Positions 22,762 to 36,470 of a stretch of 64,000 nucleotides of DNA are shown here, in pieces. Numbering within the stretch: the first letter of the stretch is position 1; each line of letters opens with the position of its first letter. The stretch spans positions 60,001 to 124,000 of the forward strand of contig JACVTC010000032.1 in the NCBI GenBank assembly GCA_016946835.1, read 5' to 3'. The position numbers were made by a program, and so were the translations under genes. The notes below the pieces were generated by a model. It was not told where the DNA came from and made no database searches. It saw only the letters and a list, made by a program, of their open reading frames with translations. This DNA is from Neocallimastix lanati (nom. inval.) (lineage: Eukaryota > Neocallimastigomycota > Neocallimastigomycetes > Neocallimastigales > Neocallimastigaceae).

Positions 22762-23040
22762 ACCTAAGTAGGTATAGCAATTCGTTTTAGGTCGTAGGTA
22801 AAATAGTATCTTTAGAGTTAAACTAAATCATCCTTTTAAATTAATACCAGAAGTTCTTTTCTTAATAATTCTGTAAACTTATATTTAATACAAGCAACAT
22901 AATCACTCTTTTAATAATAATTAATGTTAAATGTTAAAAAATAATAATAATAAAAAAATATATATATATATATTTATATTAAAATAATTACTTAAATAAA
23001 ACTTCATACAATATATATATATGATATATGATATTTAAAA

Positions 23041-25475
<2,435 letters not shown>

Positions 25476-25573
25476 TTATTTAATAATTTTTTTTTAAGAG
25501 TTTTAGTTTTATCTATATTTAATTAAAATTTAAATATAAAAGAATAGTAAATTAAAAGGAAATAATATTTTAT

Positions 25574-25859
25574 ATGGAGAAAGAATTTGTTGAAATATTT
25601 AATTCGTCTGTGCTTGGTCGTGTGTATAGTGATTTATCTAAAGCACACTTAACAGGAAAATGGCATTCTCCATTAGAAAAAGAAAAAGCAGATCGTATTA
25701 TTAAAGGTTATGACTTAAATAATTAGAATAGTCAAATGCAACCTTTCGAATTAGATATATTATTTCCTGTAGGAATTGTCTTAAAAATTTATTGGATATC
25801 GAAACTTAGCAGCTGATATGATACTTTTTGCTCATATTAATGGATATGATAACTATTAA
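25574..25859 (+). pseudogene. Broken ORF of unknown family, part of the inverted retroelement arm
   Basis: An ATG at 25574 opens 50 codons (MEKEFVEIFNSS...), stopped by TAG at 25724. The same frame continues (QPFELDILFPVGIV), then a shift near 25795 gives GYRNLAADMILFAHINGYDN and TAA at 25857. The minus strand around 32580-32750 has a diverged counterpart (METFLLKGDII... in place of MQPFELDILF). I do not recognise the protein family. GC is higher than in the flanks. It belongs to a decayed repeat present in inverted copies. Confidence 0.5.
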
Positions 25860-26372
25860 AATAAATTTTTAATTATATATCAGTGTACTTGATAAATTAT
25901 AATCTTGGGGTATTAAAATCTATTACATTTATAACTAATTATATTATTCTAGCCATTTTAAACTTATTAGTTAATAAAGTAAATTGTTTCATAATTTATT
26001 AAGATTCATTATTACAGTTTATATCTTCTTGTTGGGTAATTTTTGCTAATTTTATCTATTTAAACTTTTTTATACATTTCCAAAATAAATATTATTTTTA
26101 ATATTTAGTACAAAGATTTAGTAAAGTAATTTTCCTTTAATATTTTATATTCATTATTTTACATTGTCAATTCTCCTCTTAAAATCTAAATTTCTAAAAG
26201 GATTTTATATATTTGAATTTTCTCATCATTAAAATATGAATTAATAATTGAAGTTTAATAATTATAACTTCTTGAATACTTCGCAATCAATAAATATAAT
26301 ATGTAGAGGAATAAATATCATCAATTTGTATATAATTTATGGTTATATTTAACATTTTATTATACCTTTCAT
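25860..26372 (+). mobile_element. Decayed retroelement internal region, inverted arm A
   Basis: Shares long blocks with the reverse complement of 32070-32580, for example AATCTTGGGGTATTAAAAT (25902 on +, about 32517-32535 on -) and CTAAAAGGATTTTATATATT (26196 on +, about 32220-32240 on -). The arm continues at 27150-27620 after an interruption. Confidence 0.75.
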
Positions 26373-26990
26373 TGCTGTGGAGAGGGTGAACAGTCGTTCA
26401 TCCATTGAATATTTGAATGTTCTTCCTTTTCATTATATAGATGTGAATCTTTGGATTTCATCAATGACCTTTTTATAAAATAAGAACTCTTTCCTTTTTA
26501 CCAACATATTTTAATATTTTAGAAAATGAAAATTTTATCATTAAATATTTTTACATATCTTTTCTTGGTGGAATTTCGGCTTTAGATCATCTGCAATTTG
26601 ATATTGGGGAACGGAGACATTTAAAGTGAACAACTCTTAAAAACAGTTCATATTGTTAGGGTTATCTTGCTAAAACAGTACCTATCATTATTAGAGTCCC
26701 TTAAGTTACATTTTAATCGATTTAATAATAAATCCTTCAGTGCCAAGAGTGCTAATGTCGTACCAATATGGTTTAGGAACAATACTATTGGTAGTCATAT
26801 TATACTGATATTTCAGATACAAATACTAACAGTCTAGTTCTACTCACAGAATCTATGGAGAGTTAATTCTCTTAATGAGAATCTTTCTGTATTCTTTGGT
26901 GGAAACTATACTATCTTTATTTATAACGATGTTAAATTCTTTCTTTTATTATTTTAGATTTAAATGGTGATCATCTTACTACATATTGTA
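26373..26990 (+). mobile_element. LINE C-terminal fragment, plus strand
   Basis: From about 26547 the + strand reads FLGGISALDHLQFDIGERRH, matching FLLGGTLVLNELHFDSGEQRH of the LINE at 37.6-40.1 kb. It then passes through stops to a block like the LINE extreme C-terminus. It is opposite in strand to all other LINE fragments here and interrupts the retroelement arm. No poly-A tail or clear TSD seen, so the boundaries are approximate. Confidence 0.7.
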
Positions 26991-27149
26991 TACATCACAC
27001 CGAATTTATTTTATTTAACTTATGAATTTATTTTTATTACATTAAATTTTCTATGATTAATTAAATTTTTTTTTTTTTTTTTTGTTATTATTATTTATTT
27101 TATTAAATCTCTTATATCCATTTTATTTTTATATTCAATTTATATAATA

Positions 27150-27620
27150 TATATATTTTTTTACGAGTTTCTTTAATTGTATCATTTTGAATATTTTAAA
27201 TGCTTAATCAGTTTTATTACTCTTCCATAAATTTAACATAATGAGTAAATTATATCATAATTTACAATTCCATTTTTTTTTTTCCTTTGATATAGTATTG
27301 TGTCCAGCAAATGATAATCTTTTTAAATGTCAGATAAGAATCTTAATCTATTAAGAGTCAGGACTGTACACCTTATCATATAATATATAAATAAAGTTGA
27401 CAAAATTATAAAGAATTACTAACATTTAATTGTTCTTAAACTAAATGATTTTTATATTCATACATTGTGGCTTATACATTAACTATATTATAAAGAGTTA
27501 CTAATTTAATTATTCATGAACTAAGTGTTTTCATATTTATACATTGTGATTTATATATATTAATTATATTACAATATATTTTATTACATTTGATTAACGC
27601 ATTTAACTGTTATTTTTTCT
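27150..27620 (+). mobile_element. Retroelement 3' part and LTR-like end, inverted arm A
   Basis: Matches the reverse complement of 31130-31460 (CATAATGAG, TATTGT.TCC.GCAAA, TTAAGAGTC, CATTGTGGCTTATACATT). The LTR-like end here carries an internal tandem duplication of about 85 bp (about 27410-27490 and 27490-27570). It ends near ATTTCACATATTCC at 27625, the LTR terminus of the family. Confidence 0.75.
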
Positions 27621-27689
27621 ATTTCACATATTCCAATTATTATTATTATTATCATTATGATAATTATTAATACTATTATTATATATTAA

Positions 27690-27693
27690 TATA

Positions 27694-27730
<37 letters not shown>

Positions 27731-28545
27731 GCTGTAATAAGCCTTATTTATGTATTAATATATATTAAAAAAAAAAAAAAAAAATACATGATGAAAATAA
27801 AAAATATGAAAAAATTTTTTTTTTTTTACATTAATATTAAAACTATGTTATGAATTTTGGGGATGAAAAGGTCTCTAACTCTTTACATTCATCGATGACT
27901 ATTTCTTATGGAAAAAAAAAAATATTATTCGAATCTGTATCAGAATTTCTTCTTTGTCTTATTGTTTCGACTTCGATGCTTTTAACAACGGTAAGTCTAA
28001 TGGAATATACATTGATTATAGTATAAAAGTCTTTAATTATAATAAGCATAATATTAGTTAGGTATTCCATAAACCTTAACAAAATATGAAATAAGAAAAG
28101 AAGACTCTATCAAAAAGTGATTGAAAAATATTATTAAAAAAAAGTCTTCTTTCCTTCGAACCAATCTTTAAGATTTCATATACTATATTTCGCCAAGAAG
28201 AAGACACAGTACATAAAAATTAATATTAGCATTCAAAATCTTCCGATTTGTCATCAGGAATATTTAAAAATTTATCATGAACAATCAGAGAAAAATTAAT
28301 TAAATTTTCATCAACAAATTGAATGAATTGTTGTTCAATTTCTTCAAATTTTTTTGACATAAAAGTATTCTGTTGTTCTCTCCATAATAAGGACAACATG
28401 CTAGACGATCTTCTGATACCAATTTGCTTTTGATAAAAGATTTCATATATTTGAAACCATATTTAATTTGTCCAATCCAGAAAAGTCTAAGAGAATATTT
28501 TGAATACTTTTGAGAGAGACCAGACGTTGAAAAAATTTTTTAAAT
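27690..28545 (-). mobile_element. LINE family 1 relative, 3' fragment, decayed
   Basis: Poly-T at 27698-27727 (tail), then the same GGTCTCTAACTCTT....TTCATCGATGA block as at 14.75 kb. Further in, the minus strand reads KYGFKYMKSFIKSKLVSED and CCPYYGE, matching RCGYKYNTTIAIRMGRVSED and CPCCGE of the intact LINE, so the zinc region is partly lost. A local open stretch, FMSKKFEEIEQQFIQFVDEN, follows. 5' truncated near 28545. Confidence 0.75.
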
Positions 28546-28619
28546 TAGTATTAAATTAAAATTTCTTCCATTTAATTGATTTTATCGCGATATTACTTGT
28601 ATTAATTTTTTTTTTATTT

Positions 28620-28740
28620 CCGGTTTATGTCATCCTGGGTTTCACCCCTCAGGGGCAGTGGCAACATTGAGGTAGTCACACATTTCCATATAGGCAGATG
28701 TTGTCCCTTCTGGACAGCTTTGACATACATATAATTGATG
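28620..28740 (-). repeat. Dispersed repeat, inverted partner of 19.8 kb
   Basis: GC-rich patch (CACCCCTCAGGGGCAGTGG, GAGGTAGTCACACA) that is the reverse complement of the 19.8 kb repeat with substitutions. A possible extension follows to about 28860 (AACTTCCCTTTGAAATGGGG). No coding function recognised. Confidence 0.6.
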
Positions 28741-29284
28741 AAAATTATTCTAGTACTATTTCTCGGAGTGCTTCCCTAATTCGTAACTTCCCTTTGAAAT
28801 GGGGCCAGTATAAGCTAACCCATTGATATAAAAGAATGAATAAATAAATAAAAAATTCAAAATATGTTTTTTAAAACGTTTTTATAATACTTTATTTAGT
28901 AATCAATATCATTTTAATATTATTATTACAAATAACATTTATAATATTTAATTAAAAATATATACTAATATCTTGTAAAATTGTAATAAAATAATTATTT
29001 ATAATATTAAATTAAAATATATTTAACTATAAAGATATATTTTAATATTTTGTAAAATATATATATATATATATATATTAAAATAATTTTTAGTTATAAC
29101 AGTATATTTTTATATTTTGTAAAAAATAATAACAAAATTTTAATTATAAAAATATATTTTAATGTTCTTATGCTAAACTAATCCAATAAGAATTAAAAAT
29201 ACTTTAATCATTATTGTATTCATTTATTTATTCTCTTTTAAAATAATTTTAACAATTAATGAATTATAATTATGTACGATAGAA

Positions 29285-29571
29285 TTCATTTGGTCAATTT
29301 TCTGTCATTTTTTAATAATTTATTATTAATTAATAATTCGAATATTTAAATCATTTAAGCATTTCAACCATAATTCAATGAAATCATTTTTAACACTTTC
29401 CTTTTTTTTTTTTTTATTAATAGAGTTTTCATATTTTTGTAATATTTAATTAAAGCATTGATTTCCTCAGTCCTTATTAATTTTTTTTTATTAAAATTCC
29501 AACAGTTCTCCTTTCATAATCAATGTAATATTTGGATTCTTCTTCTTGAAATTATTATGATTTTAAAAAAT

Positions 29572-29638
<67 letters not shown>

Positions 29639-30650
29639 TATATATTAGAATATTCTAAATATTATTTTGTAATATGCTCAATATTACCATAATAATTCCA
29701 ATTTTGAGTTTTATAGCTAATTAAATATTTTTTTTTAAAATATTCTAAAAATTCCAAAAAATTAACATAATTATGTTCTTTTTTTTTTTTTTTTGAATTT
29801 TTAATACTCTTTTAAAATGTAATATACAATATTTAATATTTACATTAAGAAAATCTTTTTCTGCAGCATTAGATATGGCTTTTTCAAAATTGAAATGAAA
29901 TATTTTTGGTGTAATTCAATACTATTATATTTATCAGAATTTTTTTTTTTTATTTCTTCATATTATAAGTTGTTTGTTTTTTATTTTTTTAATATTTTTT
30001 AATATAAAAAAGGAAGTAGTGTAAAAACAATTTAATTCTGTAACATACGTTTTAGTTATGAATACTTGATAACTAAATATAGGTGCAATATAAAATGTGC
30101 CGTCCGCAAAAATATATTTATTTTTGGAAAATAATTCTGCTTAGAATGGAGATTAAAAAACAATTAAATCATGATTTGTGAATTTCATCAAATGTTGTTA
30201 TATCAGGAGGTAGCTGTTTTCTTCTATTTCTTGTTACTTGGGATTCAATTGAATTATGTCCAGGGTATATAAGATCCATATCATGTGAAATTTCATCATA
30301 TTTTCGTTTTTATATTTACATTAAAAAGAATTGAACTATTTGAAATTTCACCTTTAATTTTATTTTTTATAATTGATTTATATGCTTCGAATTTATTTTC
30401 AAAATGATTATGTGAGTCATTATATTCAAAGATTTGATTCACATTATTTAAAATAATGAAAAATGGACATTTATATATTATTTTATATTCAGTACATTTA
30501 TAATAATCTTTCCTTTTGAATGAAAGATTAAAATTTTATTTTTTGTTTAAAATAATTTGTTCTTTTCCTCTATTAGTTTTGCTTATTTCAATTTCATGAT
30601 TTTTCTCTATTTTTTTTTTAATAAAAGTTTCTAATTAAAAATTTTGTTGA
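29285..30650 (-). pseudogene. MULE-type transposase with FLYWCH-like zinc finger, decayed
   Basis: Reading the minus strand from 30650 down: an FLYWCH-like domain (SKTNRGKEQIILNK, then DYYKCTEYKIIYKCPFF...SHNH, giving the C/C/H/H pattern), RRKQLPPDITTFDEI near 30.2 kb, then the MULE catalytic-domain start FADGTFYIAPIFSYQVF at about 30050-30120. EKAISNAAEKDFLNVNIKYC follows at about 29830-29905 (the DFEKA...C.FH region, whose acidic first residue is lost). A C-terminal NWNYYGNI...NNF block is at 29.55-29.72 kb. Stops interrupt it at least three times, and a 63-nt A-run (29573-29635) splits the C-terminus. It would have been a cut-and-paste transposase. No TIRs recognised. Confidence 0.78.
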
Positions 30651-31129
30651 TTAATTTTAATATTTTATATTTTTAATTATATATATTTTAAATGAAGATT
30701 AATTATTCAAATCTTATTTGTTAATTCTTTTCTATTTTTATTATTCCTTTTTTTTTTATTTTAGTGTAACTAATAGATATATAGTATTTATGATATTATT
30801 TTATTTTTTAATAAAAGTATAAAAATTTTTATTTTATGATTTTTATTCATTTATATTTATTTTAATATTATTTTTATTAATTTATTTATATATATATATT
30901 TGTAAATAATAATAATTATTATTTATAATCTTAATAGTTATTTTTATTATTATTATTATTAATGGCAATCCTTTTATAATTATTACTATACTGTTTATTA
31001 TTATTTATTTTATTATTTATTATTTATTAATTGTTTATTATCTATTTTTTAATTATTTATTTATTTAAACAGATATATCTGTAAAGATGCAAAAATTTTT
31101 TTTTAATATTTAAATATTTACTTTAAAAA

Positions 31130-31315
31130 TGTGAAATGTATGAAAAATAAACTTCTAATATATTGAAACATATTGTAATAAAAATAATGTATAAGCCACA
31201 ATATATTAATATAAAAGCATTTAATTTAGAATAATTAAGTGCTAGTAACTCTATATAATAAAATATATTAATAAAATTGACATAATTATAAACCATAAAT
31301 TCATGATTCTTAACA
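31130..31315 (-). repeat. LTR-like direct repeat, copy 1
   Basis: TGTGAAATGTATGAAAAATA at the left, CATGATTCTTAACA at the right. It matches 33080-33263 over its whole length with scattered substitutions and small indels. Confidence 0.85.
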
Positions 31316-33069
31316 GATTAAGAGTCAAACTCTCAAAAAGATTCTTAGCAAAAGAATCTTTGCCGGAAACAATATTATGTCATAAAAAAAAAATTTAATT
31401 GAATTTTAAATTATGATATAAGCTTCTCATTATGTCAATTTTAGGAAAGCTAATAAAACTGATTGAAAATTTGAAGAAACACGTAAAATATAACACAATT
31501 GATAAAATGAAGTTATTGCAGGATAAGAAAAATTCCAAAAATATAAAAATTTTTATTTAATAAAGAAAAAGCACGCATAAATGTATAAAAAAAAGAAAAT
31601 TATATATTTTCATATTAGAGACTCTTAATTGAAATTATAATTTGATATTTTAACAATTAAACTTTTGGCTATTAGTAATATAATATATCTATACATGAAG
31701 GAATCTACTATGTGATAGACTATTTCGCCCAATGAATATATAATACAAAATTTAGTAATATATATTAAGAAAATTTAAACAATCATATATTAGTTTATGA
31801 TTCTTTTAAATAACAAAACACATTATTTAAAGTATAATTATTTTAACCCATATTTATACATATCAAGCTCGTATACATTAATATAAACTACAATAATGGA
31901 GGAGACTATATGTAAGAGATCCCATACAAAATAATTTAAAATATAATATCCCAAATATTCAAGGGAAATATAATAGAATAATAATTTCTAGGGTACATTC
32001 TGGCAATAATAGTATTATTAAACATAGCGTGAAATAAGTTTAGATAATAACTAATTCAATATAATCATAATACAAACCTTCGTAATGAAAGGCATAATAA
32101 AATAATAAATATAACCATGAGTTATATATAAATGGATGATGTTTATCTATCAACAAATTGAAAAATATTTTAAGTTATTAAACTTCTATAATTAATATTA
32201 TAATGATGAGAAAATCCAAATATATAAAATCCTTTTAGAACTTTGGATTTTTGGGGAAAGTAGGAAAAATAAAATAAAAATTATAAAGTATTAAAGAAAA
32301 GTTGCTTAACTGATTCTTTGAGCTAATTATTTAAAAATAATATTATCTTGGAAATGAATAAAATAGCTTAATAGTGAAAATTAACAAAAATTAATTTTAA
32401 AGAAAAAAAAAATTAAATGAAAGATTGAATTTTAATCAATTATGAAACAATTTATATTATTTACTAATAAGTTTAAAATGACTAGAATAATATAATTAAT
32501 TATAAATGCAATCAATTTTAATACCCCAAGATTATGATTTATTAAGTGTACCAATATATAATTAACAATTTATTTTAATAGTTATCGCTAAAACTACAAA
32601 GCGAAAATATATAAAAGTTAACGCTAATCAATAAAGCGGATTATAATTGAAAGTGATGTAAAACCCAATATATAAGAGGTATTCACACAAATTGAGATGG
32701 TATAATATCACCCTTCAAGAGAAAGGTTTCCATCATATAAATGGTAATATATAAACTATATACTATAAGAGATGTTTTAGATGCATCTAATATTAATGGT
32801 GTAATAATATTAAATACTTAGTTTTAGGGGGAAATTATTAGATTATAAATATATTTAAGAAATTATTTTAGCAATATTTAAATTAAATTAAATAATTAAT
32901 ATAACATAAAAAATATTTTATTCATGTAAAATTAAAGGATAATTTAGAATAGAAATAGATAATAGTTTAATAATATCAAGTTAATATTGAAAAATAGGAT
33001 AATTTTATATACACATATTCACCAGTAAGCCAATTTATTCATTATTGAATAACTAGGTTTAAAGGGATA

Positions 33070-33263
33070 TGTTAGAATATGTGAAATGTATGAAAAATAA
33101 ACATCGAATGTATTGAAACATATTGTAATATTAATAATGTATAAGCCACAATACATTAATAAAAGCATTTAATTTAGAATAATTAAGTGCTAGTAACTCT
33201 TTATCATAAAATATATTAATAAAATTGACATATTTATAAACCATAAATTCATGACTCTTAACA
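33070..33263 (-). repeat. LTR-like direct repeat, copy 2
   Basis: Starts TGTTAGAATATGTGAAATG and ends CATGACTCTTAACA. TGTTA/TAACA form short terminal inverted repeats typical of LTRs. A left inverted-repeat arm (33266) begins almost at its right edge. Confidence 0.85.
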
Positions 33264-33265
33264 AA

Positions 33266-34610
33266 ATTAATAATATTTAATTTTATTTATTTATTTAAAA
33301 ATTTTCAACTTGGCGAAATGCAACTTGGCGAAATACCACACTCGGAGATTCGTACTGGCACCATTTACAAATGCATAAATATCAGAAAGATTTCAATTTA
33401 TTACAATATATCTATATATCTACATGGACACATGAAATCATGTACCCAAATGCTAGTAATTCTCTCTTAAATATATAGTACTAGAGTAAACCTCTCAGTT
33501 ACTTTAGTATCTTTTCTAATAATAATAAATACAAGGGGGGAAGGGGGGGAGTCATACTTGGGAGCCCATACTTTCTTGTTGTTAACTTGTAAAAGGGTAA
33601 TGCGTCATAATTCTCTGGCTTCTTTAACCACACCTTATCCAACAGTCTATACCTTGGGATAATTATCAGTTCTGGCCTTGTCCAGGTATCTTGTTTGTGC
33701 TATTTCAAGAATGTGTTTGAGGTTTCCTAAGTTATGTACAAAGCTATCGATCATCTTTGCCTCGCCTAACGAGTGAACTAGATCTGCTGTTTTTGGGGAG
33801 TTGTGCACCTGGTAGTTATACAAGGTAAGGAATGGAGATTGTTGAGTAGAAGCGTGAATAGAATTGTTATAATAGAATTCTGCTAATAATAGGTAGTCCA
33901 TCCAGCTTTCATCATCATAGGTTCCAACAAAGCACCGTAAATAAGTTTCTACGTAGACATTGTTCCTCTCAACTTGGCCTACTGTTTCGTGGTGACTCGT
34001 GGTAGCATAGTTGACTTCAGTTCTGAAGAACTCGAGTAAATACTTCCATATTTGACTTGTAAACTGGACTCCTCTATCGGTAGTAACGACTTTAGGAAAT
34101 CCATGCAGCCCATAAATTTCCCTTAGGAACGCGTCAGCAGTCTCGTTAGCATTGGGTACATGTTTAAATCCTATCAAGTGTATCATTTTGGTTAATTTAT
34201 CACAGCGCACTAAGATACAATCTGCTCTTCTTGTTTCTCAAGCATAACCATTATCTGTTCTTATCCTACATCTCATGGGTAGATCCGTAATAAAATCTAG
34301 TTGTACCTCTTGCTAGGGTAGTTCTGCAACCGGAACTCTCACTGCAGTATCATATTCCTTGTGCCTATCATTTTTCTAGGGAGCGCAGGTTTTACAAGGT
34401 TTTATGTAGCCTGAAATATCCTTCCTCATCTTCGGCTAGTAGAAATTCCTAGATACCAGGTCCGAAGTTTTATCTATTCCTAAATGTCCTGCGGGCATTT
34501 CTCCAATTTTTTTGAAAGCATGTGGCGTATTAAAAAAATGTGGCATTTCACCAAGTTGAAAATTATTAAATAAATAAATAAATAAATAAATAAAATTAAA
34601 TATTATTAAT
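33266..34610. mobile_element. Segment bounded by ~55-65 bp inverted repeats, carrying a gypsy-type integrase remnant
   Basis: Left arm 33266-33320 (ATTAATAATATTTAATTTTA ... TTTTCAACTTGGCGAAATG) is inverted at 34544-34610 (CATTTCACCAAGTTGAAAA ... TAAAATTAAATATTATTAAT), with a length difference only in the TTTA run. Inside the left arm the unit CAACTTGGCGAAATG is doubled. The arms could be TIRs of a DNA transposon (the Ginger class has gypsy-like integrases) or two opposed copies of a small repeat flanking an LTR-element remnant. I cannot decide which. Confidence 0.55.
33530..34530 (-). pseudogene. Ty3/gypsy-type integrase remnant
   Basis: Minus-strand order: an HHCC-like zinc-binding segment (PAGHLGIDKTSDLVSRNFY...KPCKTCAP, 34500-34370), LDFITDLP with the first catalytic Asp (about 34300), then a 187-codon open stretch at 34210-33647 with CDKLTKMIHLIGFKHV, TTDRGVQFTS (second Asp) and ETVGQVERNN (Glu). 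LAEFYYNNSIHASTQQSPF follows, and after a frameshift a C-terminal VWLKKPENYDALPFYKLTTR block like the GPY/F module. Stops at four or more places upstream and a stop after YPKV make it non-functional. No RT, RNase H or protease is recognisable in the window. Confidence 0.85.
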
Positions 34611-34664
34611 ATTGAATAAAAACAATTTTAAAGAAAATTATTTTGAATTAATATTTATTTATTC

Positions 34665-34905
34665 ATTTATTTATATCAATATTCCACTTGTCGAAATGCA
34701 ACCTGGCGAAATGCAATTTGGGGAAATGCAACTGTCATACTTACCTGTAACCCTAACCACTATATTCCATAAAAACCTCTTGTGAGGAAAATGGTCATAG
34801 GGCATGATCGAATCAGGAACCTTATGTATGTTAGCCCACAGACTAACAACCAGGAAAAAACCTGGTTTGATTTTAGACAAGGAAGAGAACACACTTCTAT
34901 TCCTT
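34665..34905 (-). repeat. Repeat with three GCAAcTTGGCGAAAT-type units next to a LINE 3' terminus
   Basis: 34684-34732 holds three imperfect 16-17 bp units related to those in the integrase-segment arms, preceded by a TTTA run as there. About 130 bp further, TTTTAGACAAGGAAGAGAAC (34871 onward) is the 3' terminus of LINE family 1 without a long poly-T. Probably two small element ends side by side. Confidence 0.6.
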
Positions 34906-35091
34906 ATTTTATTAATTATTAATTATTAAATCTATTAAAATATTGTATACATTACTTGTATAATATTCATTTTCCTAGTATATTTATTTTTCTTGGAATT
35001 TTTATTGTGTCTGTTTATAATATATTATTATCTACTACCACATTGATGAACAAAGATAAAATCTTTTTTTTTTAAAAAAAAAAATTATAAA

Positions 35092-35491
<400 letters not shown>

Positions 35492-36470
35492 AAATGTCTT
35501 CCTAATTATCTTGTAGAACACCAGTGATTTTTTCGACCAATAATAACGTGGCATGGAAAGGATATGGTTTATGAGATCTTTAATGATACATTTTGAATTT
35601 TTTCCAATCACAAAAATTATTTTATTTAAAGAGAAGTACTAAAGCAAACAATTGGAAACATTTGAAAATCACGAGATAAGGCATAAATACTAACCGCTGA
35701 GTTTCTTTTGGTATAACTCTTTGCATTTTTTTTCATCTTTTCAATGTTAAGATAATCTTTCTTGTTGAAGGAGACAGAATCAATACTCCACAATAATGCA
35801 ATAATTATGGATTGTACATTCTTAGAATTGTTTTTGTTTGAATCTAAAAGTGTAACAAAATATAATAATTTCACTAATAATAATATGATTAAATAATACA
35901 TCTTTTAAATATTAACTGAACTATTTTATTGGATAAAAACTAGAGAAAAAAAATAAGGATTCTCCAACCTTAGTATTCATATATGTGAAAATAGGATCAA
36001 GGGAAAGATCATTAAGTAAGTGGATACAAAAGTTACAAAAGTAAATATTATATTTAAGGATTTAATAATCATTGTAGCGCATTTATTGATACCGAAAAAG
36101 CATTTCTTTTTTATTAGCCTAACAAAAAACATGACAAAGAAGAGTCTTCATTTTTTTTTTTTTTTTTTTTTTCACTAGGGATTATAAGAACAATATCATC
36201 AGCAAAAAGACCAAAAGACCATCACAACGATTTTTTGATTAATGATACTAACACCATATTTATCACAATTAATTAAAATATCATTAATAAACAAATTAAA
36301 CAAAATTGGTGATAATGGGCAACCTTGTCTTGTCTAACACCAGGAAGAATAGGAAATCTATTTGATAATATATCAAGGTAATGAGCCCTAGCTTTGGAAG
36401 TAAGAATGTTGAAAATAAGAACAACATCGTAGACTTTTTTAAGATCATGAAAAGATACATACATAATTTT
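35492..36470 (-). mobile_element. Old LINE family 1 fragment (RT to C-terminal region), broken
   Basis: Minus-strand blocks in the order of the intact LINE: YVSFHDLKKVYD...NILTSKARAHYLDILSNRFP (36460-36340), GVRQ..., ADDIVLI (36195), then a poly-A run at 36151-36173, FGINKCATMIIK (36060-36100), DSNKNNSKNVQSIIIALLW...STYALSRD-like YALSRDFQ (35850-35680), and NSKCIIKDLINHIL...YYWSKKS (35600-35520). Frameshifts and a deletion between NILT and SKAR. The target of a later LINE insertion at about 36471. Confidence 0.8.

Larger units (their letters stand above)
20724..22792 (-). mobile_element. LINE family 2, 5'-truncated, with 13-bp TSD
   Basis: Flanked by CGTAGGTAAAATA at 20711-20723 and again at 22793-22805. 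The tail is a short T run at 20730-20737. The 3' UTR is 20740-21003. The ORF remnants follow to about 22792, interrupted by a nested 302-bp copy of its own 3' end (22460-22761). The element lacks the RT palm and any endonuclease, so it is a truncated copy. Confidence 0.85.
31130..33263 (-). mobile_element. Degenerate LTR-type retroelement, inverted arm B
   Basis: Bounded by two direct repeats of about 185-195 bp (31130-31315 and 33070/33080-33263) with about 1.75 kb between. The repeats begin TG (TGTTAGAATATGTGAAATG at 33070) and end CTTAACA, the TG...CA form of LTRs. The interior carries no intact ORF. By comparison with arm A the likely sense strand is minus. Too short and broken for gag-pol, so either non-autonomous or heavily deleted. 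Confidence 0.7.
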
